From Alphaproteobacteria bacterium (GTDB lineage: Bacteria > Pseudomonadota > Alphaproteobacteria > UBA9219): a DNA stretch of 34,266 bases. A program made the position numbers and the translations under genes. The stretch lies in contig JAQUPC010000006.1 of NCBI GenBank assembly GCA_028716765.1, positions 1 through 34,266 of the forward strand. The letters run 5' to 3'. Within the stretch, counting starts at the first letter, position 1, and each line of letters opens with the position of its first letter. Positions 7,762-17,106 of this stretch are shown piece after piece. A model generated the notes under the pieces. That model made no database searches and was not told where the DNA came from. It saw nothing but the letters and a program-made list of their open reading frames with translations.

Positions 7762-8717
7762 TCCTGAACATGAAAAGGGACTTCGGCCTGAGGGTTGAAT
7801 TGAACCTCGATTTTGTCCGTTTCGCCCTTTTTAATAACGACGTCCATGTTCCAGAGGCCTTCATTCAATATGGCTTCCGACACCAAAGGCCCGGCTTCGA
7901 CAAGGGTTTCGCGCACGCCGCGCGCGGCCAGATCGTTAAGCGCGACGTGCAGATTGTCGTACACGATCGGCTCCAGCCCGCGCGCGCGCGCCTCGTCCAG
8001 CCAAACCGGCGGCACGCGCTTGCGCCGGTCCATGATGGCCAGAAAGCGCTTCTTCTCCGGATAATCCGGAACGTTGCGGACCGTGAACAAGGGAAAATCG
8101 GCCAGTATAGTGCCGCTTCCCGTGAGAATGGCGTCGGCGCGCTTGCGCAACTGGTGCGCCATGCGCAAGGAGGATTCCGACGTGAAGGTTTTTCGCCCCA
8201 CGGGCGGGATCATCGAGCCGTGTTCGTCAAGCGCGCGCTTGACCGTGATCCACGGCCGCCGGGTCTTTACGCTGACGGCGAAGGCGTAGATCAACTGGCG
8301 GCACATTTCCTCTTCGACCCCGGCCACGACTTCGACCCCGGCCTTGCAAAGGCGCTTGATGCTGCCGCCCTTTACGGCGGGGTTCGGATCAAGTGTGCCG
8401 ATGACAACGCGGCGGATTTTGGCGTCGATAATAAAATCGCAGCAGGGCGGCGTGCGGCCGTGATGATTGCAGGGCGTCATCGTGACGCACATGGTATGCA
8501 GGCGGTCGAGTGTGCCCTGTTCGCGGCAATGTTCGATCAACGCCACTTCGGCATGCATGCCTCCGGTGCGCTGATGCGCCGTGACGCCAAGGACGTTTCC
8601 GTCGGCGTCAAGCCCCACGGCACCGACAGAGGGGTTGGGGGAGGTCGCGCCGAGCCAGCGCCTTGCCTCGGCGCAGGCCTGCTTCATGGCTGCCGATAGT
8701 GTTTCAGACGAGACCAT
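7731..8717 (-). CDS. ribD: Bifunctional riboflavin deaminase/reductase RibD
   Basis: Performs steps 2 and 3 of riboflavin synthesis. The N-terminal deaminase domain (about residues 1-140) has SPNPSVG, His55-Ala-Glu57 and zinc ligands Cys83 and Cys92 in TPCNHHGRTPPC. A Thr stands where the family usually has Glu before PC. The C-terminal reductase domain (about 150-328) is recognisable by RPWITVKRA and RADAILTGSGTILADFPLFTVR but is diverged, with ALDEHGSM replacing the common S-L-D-G. At 328 aa it is shorter than the usual 360 or so. It is divergent from eno across a 70-base gap and overlaps ribA. Riboflavin synthase and ribH are not in the window. Confidence 0.92.
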   Translation of the reverse strand: MVSSETLSAAMKQACAEARRWLGATSPNPSVGAVGLDADGNVLGVTAHQRTGGMHAEVALIEHCREQGTLDRLHTMCVTMTPCNHHGRTPPCCDFIIDAKIRRVVIGTLDPNPAVKGGSIKRLCKAGVEVVAGVEEEMCRQLIYAFAVSVKTRRPWITVKRALDEHGSMIPPVGRKTFTSESSLRMAHQLRKRADAILTGSGTILADFPLFTVRNVPDYPEKKRFLAIMDRRKRVPPVWLDEARARGLEPIVYDNLHVALNDLAARGVRETLVEAGPLVSEAILNEGLWNMDVVIKKGETDKIEVQFNPQAEVPFHVQEWLWENVLPA

Positions 8718-8760
8718 ACATAATTGTCTTTCGCGCTCTCTTAACCTTGTGTTATTCTAA

Positions 8761-10077
<1,317 letters not shown>

Positions 10078-10207
10078 CCACAGGAATTTGCGCCCGCGTT
10101 AACCGGATTTAAAGGATAATGAGGGAAAAATTAAGACCCCTTTATGGGGCACGGGCTGTTGCGTCCGTTGAACGGAAACCCGATAGGCTGGCTGGAAAAA
10201 CCGCAAG

Positions 10208-10543
10208 ATGCGCCGGAAAAACAGACGTATGTGGCAAACGTTTTCGTCGGTGCTCGGCGCGTGTCTTGTCGGCTACTTCGTTTTTCACACCGTTCAGGGC
10301 GACCGCGGCTGGGCCGCCATGATCCGCATGCAGAACGAGGTGAAGGCGGCGCAGTCTACGCTGGCGCGGTTGCAGCAGGAACGGCACGAACTTCAGCACC
10401 GGACGAAATTGCTGCACGCCAACAGTCTCGATCCCGATCTACTCGAAGAAAAATCGCGCGAATTGCTCAACTATTCCAAGCCGGGCGAGATCGTCATCAT
10501 TATGCCGCCGGACAATCCGCCGCAGGCGGAAACGGCGCCGTAG
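10208..10543 (+). CDS. ftsB: FtsB/DivIC-type septum formation initiator
   Basis: A small bitopic division protein of 111 aa. It has a short basic cytoplasmic N-terminus, one membrane segment (about residues 12-30), then a periplasmic coiled coil (about 40-75) with MQNEVKAAQSTLARLQQERHEL character. The alphaproteobacterial signature ANSLDPDLLEEKSRELLNY follows. FtsB works with FtsL and FtsQ to activate septal peptidoglycan synthesis. Its place straight after eno is conserved across proteobacteria, which supports the name. Confidence 0.88.
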   Translation: MRRKNRRMWQTFSSVLGACLVGYFVFHTVQGDRGWAAMIRMQNEVKAAQSTLARLQQERHELQHRTKLLHANSLDPDLLEEKSRELLNYSKPGEIVIIMPPDNPPQAETAP

Positions 10544-10550
10544 AAGCGGT

Positions 10551-10826
10551 ATGAGCGAAAGTCTCGAAAAACGTCTCTCGTCTATCGAACAGCGCAACCG
10601 GCGCGTCGAAACCGATAAGGCTTGGGAAACGAGCTGGACGCGGCGCGCGGCTATCGCGCTTTTGACGTATGCCGCCGCCGCCGTCATGCTTTTCGCTATC
10701 AAGGCAGACCGTCCGTGGCTCGGCGCGCTCGTTCCGGCGGGCGGCTTTTTGCTTTCGACCCTTTCCCTCCCTGTCATCAAGGCGAGATGGACGAGGCTTG
10801 GCGTGAAAAGCGGGAAGGGCCGATAA
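10551..10826 (+). CDS. Small conserved membrane protein, unknown function
   Basis: A 91-aa protein with a charged helical N-terminus (SLEKRLSSIEQRNRRVETDKAWETS) and two hydrophobic segments (about 32-50 and 57-75), ending in a basic tail. I recognise the pattern of an unnamed small family with a KAWE-x-S-x-x-R-R motif and two membrane helices, but no function is known to me. It starts 7 bases after ftsB and its stop is one base from the next ATG, so it is in a tight operon. A division link would be speculation. Confidence 0.75.
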   Translation: MSESLEKRLSSIEQRNRRVETDKAWETSWTRRAAIALLTYAAAAVMLFAIKADRPWLGALVPAGGFLLSTLSLPVIKARWTRLGVKSGKGR

Positions 10827-10827
10827 A

Positions 10828-11367
10828 ATGCCGCGTCTCGTATTGCCCGATCATGTCTATGCCGTTTCTTATATCGAGGCTTTGCGGGAAGGGTTCGTGC
10901 GCGGCAACGATCCTGTCAAAGGGGAAGAGGAAATCGCATCCATCGAACGCGATTTCGCGGCTTTTCTGGCCAAGCTTAACGATCAGGAAGGCCTTGTACG
11001 GCTCCCTTCGGGCGAATGGGTCAAGAGAGTTCCGGGACATGAGTTCTGGCTTGTCGAAGGCGAAGAGTTCATCGGCGAGGCTTCCATCCGTTATGAATTG
11101 AACGCTTTTTTGCTGGAGCATGCCGGGCATATCGGTTACGGCGTTCGTCCTTCCATGAAACGCAAGGGGTTGGGCACGCTTATTCTGAAGCTGGCGCTCG
11201 ATAAGCTGAAAGAGCGCGGCGTTATGCGGGCGCTGGTGACGTGCGACGAAGACAACATCGCTTCAATGAAGATCATCGAATCCAGCGGCGGCGTTCTGGA
11301 AAACAAGGTGCCGTCCGTCTTTCACGAAGGCAGCCTCACGCGGCGGTACTGGATTGATTTGGGTTAG
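10828..11367 (+). CDS. GNAT-family acetyltransferase (COG3981-like)
   Basis: A 179-aa predicted acetyltransferase. The C-terminal half carries the acetyl-CoA-binding motif GHIGYGVRPSMKRKGLGTLI (R-K-G-L-G-T) and then ALVTCDEDNIASMKIIESSGG, typical of the COG3981 group. The N-terminal half (residues 1-75) is a less conserved extension that probably forms the acceptor site. The substrate is unknown. It is the last gene of the eno-ftsB-orf cluster and is followed by two palindromic repeats that may end the transcript. Confidence 0.82.
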   Translation: MPRLVLPDHVYAVSYIEALREGFVRGNDPVKGEEEIASIERDFAAFLAKLNDQEGLVRLPSGEWVKRVPGHEFWLVEGEEFIGEASIRYELNAFLLEHAGHIGYGVRPSMKRKGLGTLILKLALDKLKERGVMRALVTCDEDNIASMKIIESSGGVLENKVPSVFHEGSLTRRYWIDLG

Positions 11368-11398
11368 AACAAATTAGAGCCTGGACTCAATTTAAATT

Positions 11399-11527
11399 GT
11401 CATTCCGGGGCCGCCGCTTTGCGGCGGAGCCCGGAATCCAGTTTATAATTGTTAGAAAACCAAACTGGATTCCGGATCAATTTTCTTTCGCCGCTTCACG
11501 TCGAAAAGAAAATTTTCCGGAATGACG
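11399..11527. repeat. Compound palindromic repeat, copy A
   Basis: A 129-bp element with GTCATTCCGGGG at the left and CCGGAATGACG at the right. A left hairpin (CCGCCGC-TTT-GCGGCGG inside CCGGG/CCCGG) ends ATCCAGTTT. The complementary AAACTGGAT begins the right part, which has TTTTC-TTTCG/CGAAAAGAAAA arms. Four ATTCCGG-type half-sites alternate in orientation. Confidence 0.85.
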
Positions 11528-11541
11528 CTACTAACCAACGC

Positions 11542-11613
11542 GTCACCCCAGCGAAGGCTGGGGTCCCATCTTCTTTAAAAATAAATGGGATGCCTGCCTG
11601 CGCAGGCATGACG
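11542..11613. repeat. Compound palindromic repeat, variant with CCCCAGC hairpin
   Basis: It has GTCA and TGAC ends, left hairpin CCCCAGC-GAAG-GCTGGGG, middle arms TCCCAT...ATGGGA, and right hairpin TGCCTGC-CTGC-GCAGGCA. The layout matches copy A although the arm sequences differ. It lies 14 bases after copy A. Confidence 0.7.
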
Positions 11614-11629
11614 GCTTCTATTGGGCATG

Positions 11630-12361
11630 TCAGCCTTGCCTTAAGCCATAGACAAATGAGCTGAGCCGAGGGCTTGTGTCGATAACCCGGCGGGCGAGGG
11701 CGGTCGTGTGCGCCAAGGGCTTAAGAAGCGCGCGCGCTACGGTTTTGCGGGCTTCATGTTTATCGATGAGGCGCGCCAGCGCGGGGCCGTATCTGGTGTA
11801 ACCTTCCTTAAACAGGCGGCCCAATCTGAAACGGGGAAAGATTTCGTCGCGCACGTCGCGAAACGTGCAAACCATCGGGTGCATCGGATCGCCGAAGGCG
11901 GCGGTTGTGACGAAGCACGGGGAAGGCGGTTTGTTCATGTAAATTTTGCCGTAAACCTTCTCCAGCCTCCGGCTGCATTCCGGTTCGAACACCGGTCCGT
12001 TGTGCAGTTTCCCCCAAAGACGATAGACTTCGACGCCTGTAAGTCCCTCCGGGGATTGTCGGATGTGTTTGCTGCCTTCGACCTCAATCGCGGCCGTTTC
12101 TCCCGCATCCAGCCCCTTTAATCCATAGCGGCTCATCTTCCATACGGATTGCAGGGAGGGGTCGCTTCCGAGAAAGCTTTCAAGCGCGATGACCTCGACC
12201 GTCAACCAGTCCAGCCGGAACGGCGACTCGTTCGTAATTTTCAGAATAAGAGAGGGGTTGCCTTCGCCGCTTTCGCCAGTTGCGGTGCCGGGTTTCTTCC
12301 CTTCGGCAAAGGCGCACGCGATGTAATGCGCGGCAAAATCCTCGGTGGCGTAATCCGGCAT
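11630..12361 (-). CDS. CFI-box-CTERM domain protein, unknown function
   Basis: A 243-aa protein without signal peptide. The N-terminal part (about 1-130) resembles a beta-rich module with SLILKITNESPFRLDWLTVEV, but I do not recognise it. The C-terminal part contains CFVTTAAFGDPMHPMV followed by a FRDVRDEIFPRFRLGRLFKEGYTRYGPALA stretch. This matches the CFI-box C-terminal domain (usual form CFIATAAYGS), a small domain found at the end of varied bacterial proteins and of unknown role. It is separated from the M15 peptidase gene upstream by 41 bases and may share its transcript. Confidence 0.7.
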   Translation of the reverse strand: MPDYATEDFAAHYIACAFAEGKKPGTATGESGEGNPSLILKITNESPFRLDWLTVEVIALESFLGSDPSLQSVWKMSRYGLKGLDAGETAAIEVEGSKHIRQSPEGLTGVEVYRLWGKLHNGPVFEPECSRRLEKVYGKIYMNKPPSPCFVTTAAFGDPMHPMVCTFRDVRDEIFPRFRLGRLFKEGYTRYGPALARLIDKHEARKTVARALLKPLAHTTALARRVIDTSPRLSSFVYGLRQG

Positions 12362-12402
12362 ACACTATCCCGCTAATAAAAAACCAAACTAACTAAAATA
12401 AA

Positions 12403-12954
12403 TCACCAACGCCTCACCCGGCCCACGTCCATATGCACGAAGCCGGAGGAGGGGTAGAAACCGACGCCGCCGCGGCGCATGAACAGCGCGGCGTTGTGAA
12501 CCTGGCGCAGCGACATGCCGTTAAGGCGCAGATCGATGGCCATGCCTTGCGTGTGCAAACTTTGTTTCGCGACGCCGTCGGAGGCGCTGGCCAGCATCGC
12601 GTTGGTCTTCGGCGAGCGGTAGCCGGAAATGATCTCTACGGTGTCGTGATGCTTCAGTTTGTTCTGAAGGTCATAGACCATATCCATAAGGCTCGGGCGC
12701 ATGGGGTAAACGTCGCCCGTGCGGTGATCGCGCAGAATGCGGTTGATCTTTTCAAGCGCCTCGCGGCTGTAGGCACCGTCTTTCCAATAGGTTACCTGCA
12801 AGCGCTCGTCCGTATGCAAGTTATGGAAGGCGAGGCTTCTTTTGCCCTTCGGGCGCGGCATGACGGCAAGCGCCGGCGTGGCTACGGAGCAAGCCATAGC
12901 CACAAGGCCCATTTGCAAAAAGCGGCGGCGTGTACCGTCAATCGTGTCGGTCAT
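12403..12954 (-). CDS. Tat-exported M15/DUF882 peptidoglycan peptidase (MepK-like)
   Basis: A 183-aa zinc peptidase. The N-terminus has a twin-arginine signal (TRRRFLQMGLVAMA, cleavage likely after ALA near residue 30), so it is exported folded. The catalytic pattern of the DUF882/M15 group is present: ISGYRSPKTNAMLA, SLHTQGMAIDLRL (zinc His and Asp) and FVHMDVG (zinc His) near the C-terminus. In E. coli the relative MepK (YcbK) cleaves meso-DAP-meso-DAP crosslinks made by L,D-transpeptidases. The L,D-transpeptidase gene lies on the same strand about 0.9 kb upstream, which fits that role. Confidence 0.88.
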   Translation of the reverse strand: MTDTIDGTRRRFLQMGLVAMACSVATPALAVMPRPKGKRSLAFHNLHTDERLQVTYWKDGAYSREALEKINRILRDHRTGDVYPMRPSLMDMVYDLQNKLKHHDTVEIISGYRSPKTNAMLASASDGVAKQSLHTQGMAIDLRLNGMSLRQVHNAALFMRRGGVGFYPSSGFVHMDVGRVRRW

Positions 12955-13220
12955 GCGTTCTAAGTCAGCCGTTGGATGATAAAGCGATTGTCCGGTGTCT
13001 TTGGCCGTCCAAGCTGGTTGGCATAAAGCGATTCATCGCGACAAAATGCGTAGAACCTTTCCCTACGCGAGGCAAGGGTATTGTTTAGTAAAAATTGGTT
13101 AAAATAGGGTTTACGAGTGGTTAACGACCTTCTTTCAAGGCGTTATGCAAGGCCAATATGAAACGGATCTGGGGATAACTTTATCTGCTTTGCGGATGCC
13201 GAATGAAGCGGCGAAAAGAA

Positions 13221-13724
13221 TCAGTTTTGGCAGCAGAGAAAAGCTTCGCCGATAATGGCCGCCGACCATGATGGAAAAGTAGGGCTGTTGGGCGGGATAA
13301 AATTGCTGACGCCGCCGCCGTTATGGTAGTCGCCGTATTGGACCCCCCAAGTTCCCAAAGATCCCTTATTCGTAAAACCGGGCAAGCAGCATGAATTTCC
13401 GGCGCACCCTACTTGGGGAAGATGGCAGTTGTTGACAACTGAGCCAACGGAATCGAGGCATCCCGGAAGCGGTGCCGAGTAAGATGTGTAGCATCCGCCT
13501 CCCGACGACATGGATTTCCATTTGCAGCCGTCTTCATTCATGCTGCAAGCCGTGGCGCCGTTTCCCGTCACAAGACCGCATACGACAAGACCGGCATTAT
13601 CCAACGCCATATGCGTGGCCCCAAGGGTCGTACATTCGTCGCCCGGTATGAAGGTATCGACTGCAAAGGCGGGAAACGAAACATTCATGAGAGCAAGCAA
13701 GGAAATCACGAGTAGAGCGCGCAT
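13221..13724 (-). CDS. Cys-rich secreted protein, unknown function
   Basis: A 167-aa protein with a Sec signal peptide (basic MR, hydrophobic core, cleavage likely after AFA at about residue 21). The mature part has 12 cysteines, many in Gly/Ser-rich loops, including a CC pair in NSCC and a terminal LCCQN. The pattern C-x-x-x-G-A ... D-x-x-G-L-x-V-C ... WK resembles modules at the ends of shufflon/PilV-like and other alphaproteobacterial surface proteins. It probably forms disulfides in the periplasm or outside the cell. It lies between two peptidoglycan enzymes; a role with them is only a guess. Confidence 0.7.
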   Translation of the reverse strand: MRALLVISLLALMNVSFPAFAVDTFIPGDECTTLGATHMALDNAGLVVCGLVTGNGATACSMNEDGCKWKSMSSGGGCYTSYSAPLPGCLDSVGSVVNNCHLPQVGCAGNSCCLPGFTNKGSLGTWGVQYGDYHNGGGVSNFIPPNSPTFPSWSAAIIGEAFLCCQN

Positions 13725-13808
13725 GAGTTAGCCTCCATAGTAATCGAGCGATTCCCTTATTATCACCTGTTATTACAAATAGCCAAAGATTCGCGAGGCT
13801 TTGGTCCT

Positions 13809-15506
13809 TTAGCCATTCGAAGCCGGGCCTGGGCCGGGAGGCGCTGAAGTAGCCTTGGCTTCATTTTCCTGAGAAGACCGGCCCTTTTCATGCATCGCCT
13901 CGATCAGGAACCGGTCGTAGCCGTACACGTCGTTGCGGAAATTGAGGGGACCGTCGGTTCCTTCGGGCGGGATGACGGACCAGTAAACGAAAAAGAGCGG
14001 CAGAGGCTCGGCCACCCGGAGCCAATGGGTTTTGCCTTTGTCGACTTCAGCGCGCACGCGGTCAAGATCCCAGATATTCTCATTATGGGCGAGAACGTTC
14101 ACGGCAAACACGTCGGGATCGCGCAGGCGCACGCAGCCGGAGCTTTGGTTGCGCTCGGCTTTTTCAAACAACTCCTGATGCGGCGTGCCGTGCATGTAGA
14201 CCGCGAAGTCGTTGTCGAAATCGAATTTGAGCCGCCCGAGGCTGTTCAGATCGCCCGGCGATTGCCGTAACTGGAAATGGAAGGCGCTCTCCCGGATGGT
14301 TTCCCAGTCGATCTCGGTTCCGTGCGGATCGTCGGCGCTGCCGTTGATGACGAAGCCCATTTTCTCAAGATAATGCGGGTCTTTGCGCAGCTTCGGCAGG
14401 ATATCCTTGCGCGCGATTTTGGCGGGCACATGCCATGAGGGGTTGAAGATGACGCTGCGGATCGCGCTGTGGATGAAGGGGGTCTTGCGGTCCGGGCGGC
14501 CGACGACGACGGGGCCGCGATAAACGGCTTTGCCGTCGTCGATGATCTCGACCGAGGCGGCGGCTATGTTCACGACGGCATAGCGCGAGGGAAAATGCTC
14601 CGGCATGTGCCGCCAGCGCTCCATGTTGGCGAGTATCTGGCCGATGCGCTCCCCGATCGTCACGTTCATCGCCGCTACGGTTTTGACCCCGATGTTGCCG
14701 TCGACCTTGAGGCCGTTGCGGGATTGATAGTTTTCGACGGCTTGCTGCAACTCCGCGTCGTAAACGTCGGGATCGGCATTGATGTCCTCGATTTTTTTCA
14801 AATAATTTTCAGCGATCAGCCGTTCGCGCACTTGATTGACGCGGGGGCCGCTTTCGCCGGGACGGATAGTCGGCCCCGGTTCGATGGAAGGCCATGCTCC
14901 CTTGTCTTTCAGTTCCCGGTAATTCTTCAGTTCGCGGGCCAGATAAAGATAGGCGGGATTGGAAGGCGCCAGTTCGGCGATATAATCATATGCCCGGTTG
15001 TCTTCGACGGCTTTTGCCAGCCCTGCCGCCAGATCGGCCGGTTGGCGTTGGAAGGACCAGCCGGCATAAAGCTGGGCAAGATTGATCGAGTCGCCGTGAA
15101 GTTCATGCGCCAAACGCAGAAGCCATGCCGTGACGAGAACCTCGATCTTCACGGAATCGGCTTCCTGCTTGCTGTCGATAAGCCTGGTCAAAAGGGCCGA
15201 GGGATAATGATTTTGCGCGAGACCGTGATAATTCGCAAAGGACGTCACGGTGGAAAGGAACGTTTTGATCGACGCGCGGTCGCCGTTGGGGTTGGTGTCC
15301 CATACGGGTTTGTACTCCCGCAAGGCGTAAAAGCGCCGTAATTCCTCGCTATTGAGCCTGAAGCCCTCAATGGCCGGGGTGGGTTGAGCCAGAAAAGCCT
15401 GTACGCCGGCCACGGCGCCTTTGGTTTCTTCGCTTGCCGCCGAGATCGAAAGAGTGCCAAGGAAAAAGGCAAACGTTATCAGAAGGATGGAAAGTTTTCT
15501 TAACAT
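13809..15506 (-). CDS. YcbB/LdtD-type L,D-transpeptidase
   Basis: A 565-aa periplasmic enzyme that would form 3-3 crosslinks in peptidoglycan. A signal peptide or anchor covers about residues 1-24 (SISAASEE). An N-terminal scaffold domain is followed by a peptidoglycan-binding module (PGESGPRVNQVRERL ... YQSRNGLKVDGNIG, about 215-275). The YkuD catalytic domain then has His439 in YMHGTPHQELF and nucleophile Cys458 in SSGCVRLRDP. The C-terminal tail (EKGRSSQENEAK...) is low complexity. The size and insertion pattern fit LdtD rather than short Ldt proteins. It is divergent from ratA across 109 bases. Confidence 0.92.
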   Translation of the reverse strand: MLRKLSILLITFAFFLGTLSISAASEETKGAVAGVQAFLAQPTPAIEGFRLNSEELRRFYALREYKPVWDTNPNGDRASIKTFLSTVTSFANYHGLAQNHYPSALLTRLIDSKQEADSVKIEVLVTAWLLRLAHELHGDSINLAQLYAGWSFQRQPADLAAGLAKAVEDNRAYDYIAELAPSNPAYLYLARELKNYRELKDKGAWPSIEPGPTIRPGESGPRVNQVRERLIAENYLKKIEDINADPDVYDAELQQAVENYQSRNGLKVDGNIGVKTVAAMNVTIGERIGQILANMERWRHMPEHFPSRYAVVNIAAASVEIIDDGKAVYRGPVVVGRPDRKTPFIHSAIRSVIFNPSWHVPAKIARKDILPKLRKDPHYLEKMGFVINGSADDPHGTEIDWETIRESAFHFQLRQSPGDLNSLGRLKFDFDNDFAVYMHGTPHQELFEKAERNQSSGCVRLRDPDVFAVNVLAHNENIWDLDRVRAEVDKGKTHWLRVAEPLPLFFVYWSVIPPEGTDGPLNFRNDVYGYDRFLIEAMHEKGRSSQENEAKATSAPPGPGPASNG

Positions 15507-15615
15507 AGGACTTGATCGAACCTCATTGGCCCGGCATGTTTTCCGGAGTATTTGTTGCGAAGCGCACCCATACTGTTACCGTAGAATCAGAAGAATGAGG
15601 ACAGGATTTTTACGC

Positions 15616-16053
15616 ATGCCGCAACATTTCGAACAAAGAATATTGCCGTACCTTCCGGATAAGATGTTCGACCTTGTGGCGGATATCGAGAGGTACCCCG
15701 AATTCCTGCCGTGGTGCCGGGAGGCGCGCATCTGCAGCCGGAAAGGCAACGCGATCACGGCGGAACTTGTCGTCGGCCACAAGGTTTTTCGCGACGCCTT
15801 TACCTCCGTTGTCACGCTGGACAGGCCGAACCGCATTTCGGTGAACTATGGCGGCGGGCCTTTGTCGCAGCTCAGCAACGAATGGCGGTTCGCGCCGATA
15901 AACGGAAACGGGTGCGAATTGACGTTTTACGTCGATTTCGCCTTTCGCTCGCCGGTTATCGGCGCGATGATCAACGTGTTTTTCGACAAGGCCTTCCGTA
16001 AAATGGCCGCCGCGTTCGAGGAGAGGGCGAAGGAGTTGTACGGGGTAGGGTAA
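15616..16053 (+). CDS. RatA/COQ10-family SRPBCC protein
   Basis: A 145-aa START-like protein of the COQ10/RatA group, which binds ubiquinone-type lipids in mitochondria and alphaproteobacteria. In E. coli, RatA was described as interfering with 70S assembly. Typical residues are FDLVADIERYPEFLPWC, then LSNEWRFAP and VDFAFRSPVIGAMINVFFDKAFRKMAAAFEERA. I chose ATG 15616 because the family starts MP-x-H-x-E at this point; an in-frame ATG at 15595 is the alternative. A role in quinone handling for respiration is the more likely one here. Confidence 0.88.
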   Translation: MPQHFEQRILPYLPDKMFDLVADIERYPEFLPWCREARICSRKGNAITAELVVGHKVFRDAFTSVVTLDRPNRISVNYGGGPLSQLSNEWRFAPINGNGCELTFYVDFAFRSPVIGAMINVFFDKAFRKMAAAFEERAKELYGVG

Positions 16054-16155
16054 AACACTACATTTAAGAGCGTCTTTAATTAACCAAACTTAGCGCTTGA
16101 AGCCCGTTTTCTGCGAAGACATAGTATTGAAGATCAGCCGGAAGGGAGAAGCAAC

Positions 16156-16929
16156 ATGGGGTTTTATTCAGGGGAATCGAAATATGAGATGACGGCGCTG
16201 GAAGAATATTTGCCAACAAAAACCAGCGGGAAGTATTGGCGGGTCGATTTTTTCAATCCCGATTATAAAATTGTGAATAGTCCATGGAACGGGACGATTG
16301 ATGAGGTTTGTTCCGAGCCTGATTTTCTCAAGAAGGCCGGCATAAAGATTATAAAAAGAGTCACGCCGGACAGTGGAGAGCCGGGAATCGCAATGATAGA
16401 ATTGCGCTATATCGGGGATGTTCCTCCTGTAATTAATTATGAACATCGTCCGAGCGGCCGAAAAGCGTATATAATGGTCAGGCGAGGAGCAAAAAGCGGC
16501 GTTATCGAGGCATGGCGCCGCTGTACAGGCTCCCTGGATTATTCTGAAGTCGGTCCGGCGTCGTATAAGCGTTTCTATTATGACGGACAGCAGATACAGC
16601 GGATAGAGTATAGTTTGAGAGGGCTTGCTGTTGGGCCGAGCGGAGCGACAGCGTTAGATTTTGACAAGGATGGTTCTTTGTTACGGTACTATGTGATGGG
16701 AGACGGGTATGAGTGTGGTTGCGAAGTTCATGTGTATATGCCGCGTGAGCCGAGCCCCGGAGAAAAGCGACTAATTACCCTTGACTATGCGATGCAATTC
16801 AGGGCTAACCCGCTTGTCAGGCCCGATCCTGATGAGAAGCCAACGTCACCTGTCGGTTTGAGGTGGGCGGCCGAGTGGGCGTTAAACAAGTTGCGCGCTG
16901 CGGTTCAAACGCGGGCGAATTGCGGATGA
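16156..16929 (+). CDS. Unrecognised protein, 257 aa
   Basis: I do not recognise this protein. It has no signal peptide or membrane helix and looks soluble, with many short beta-strand-like segments (IELRYIGDV, KAYIMVRRG, YYDGQQIQRIEYSL, LRYYVMGDG). Residues 160-200 read like a repeated Y-D-x-x-G-x-x-x-R-I-x-Y pattern of hairpins similar to MORN/RHS-style beta repeats. It has four cysteines, two of them close together in YECGCEV. A good AAGGGAGAAG ribosome-binding site precedes the ATG. Composition is slightly more AT-rich than its neighbours, so it may be accessory. It ends 35 bases before a palindromic repeat. Confidence 0.7.
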   Translation: MGFYSGESKYEMTALEEYLPTKTSGKYWRVDFFNPDYKIVNSPWNGTIDEVCSEPDFLKKAGIKIIKRVTPDSGEPGIAMIELRYIGDVPPVINYEHRPSGRKAYIMVRRGAKSGVIEAWRRCTGSLDYSEVGPASYKRFYYDGQQIQRIEYSLRGLAVGPSGATALDFDKDGSLLRYYVMGDGYECGCEVHVYMPREPSPGEKRLITLDYAMQFRANPLVRPDPDEKPTSPVGLRWAAEWALNKLRAAVQTRANCG

Positions 16930-16963
16930 CAAAAAGTAACTCCAAGATCTCAACAATAGGAAC

Positions 16964-17074
16964 GTCATCGCGAGCCGCCAACTTGTCCTCCGAAGCCTTG
17001 GCGAAGGGCGGCGGCGGCGTGGCGATCCAGAATCTGGATTGCTTCCCCCGGCTTTCGCCGGGGCCGCAATGACG
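16964..17074. repeat. Compound palindromic repeat, GTCATCGCGAG variant
   Basis: It starts GTCATCGCGAGC and ends GCAATGACG. The centre has GCGATCCAG (17022-17030) and CTGGATTGC (17034-17042) arms, then a CCCCGGC/GCCGGGG hairpin. This resembles the GTCATTGCGAGC...GCAATGACG repeats scattered in many bacterial genomes. It lies just before the HAD gene. Confidence 0.75.
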
Positions 17075-17106
17075 CCGTTGCTTATTCTCACCCGAAAGCA
17101 CTTCCT

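Noticed and set aside
12979..13033. Direct repeat ATAAAGCGATT at 12979 and 13023
   Set aside because: Two copies of 11 bases 44 apart upstream of the M15 gene could be chance; no further copies or regulator are visible.
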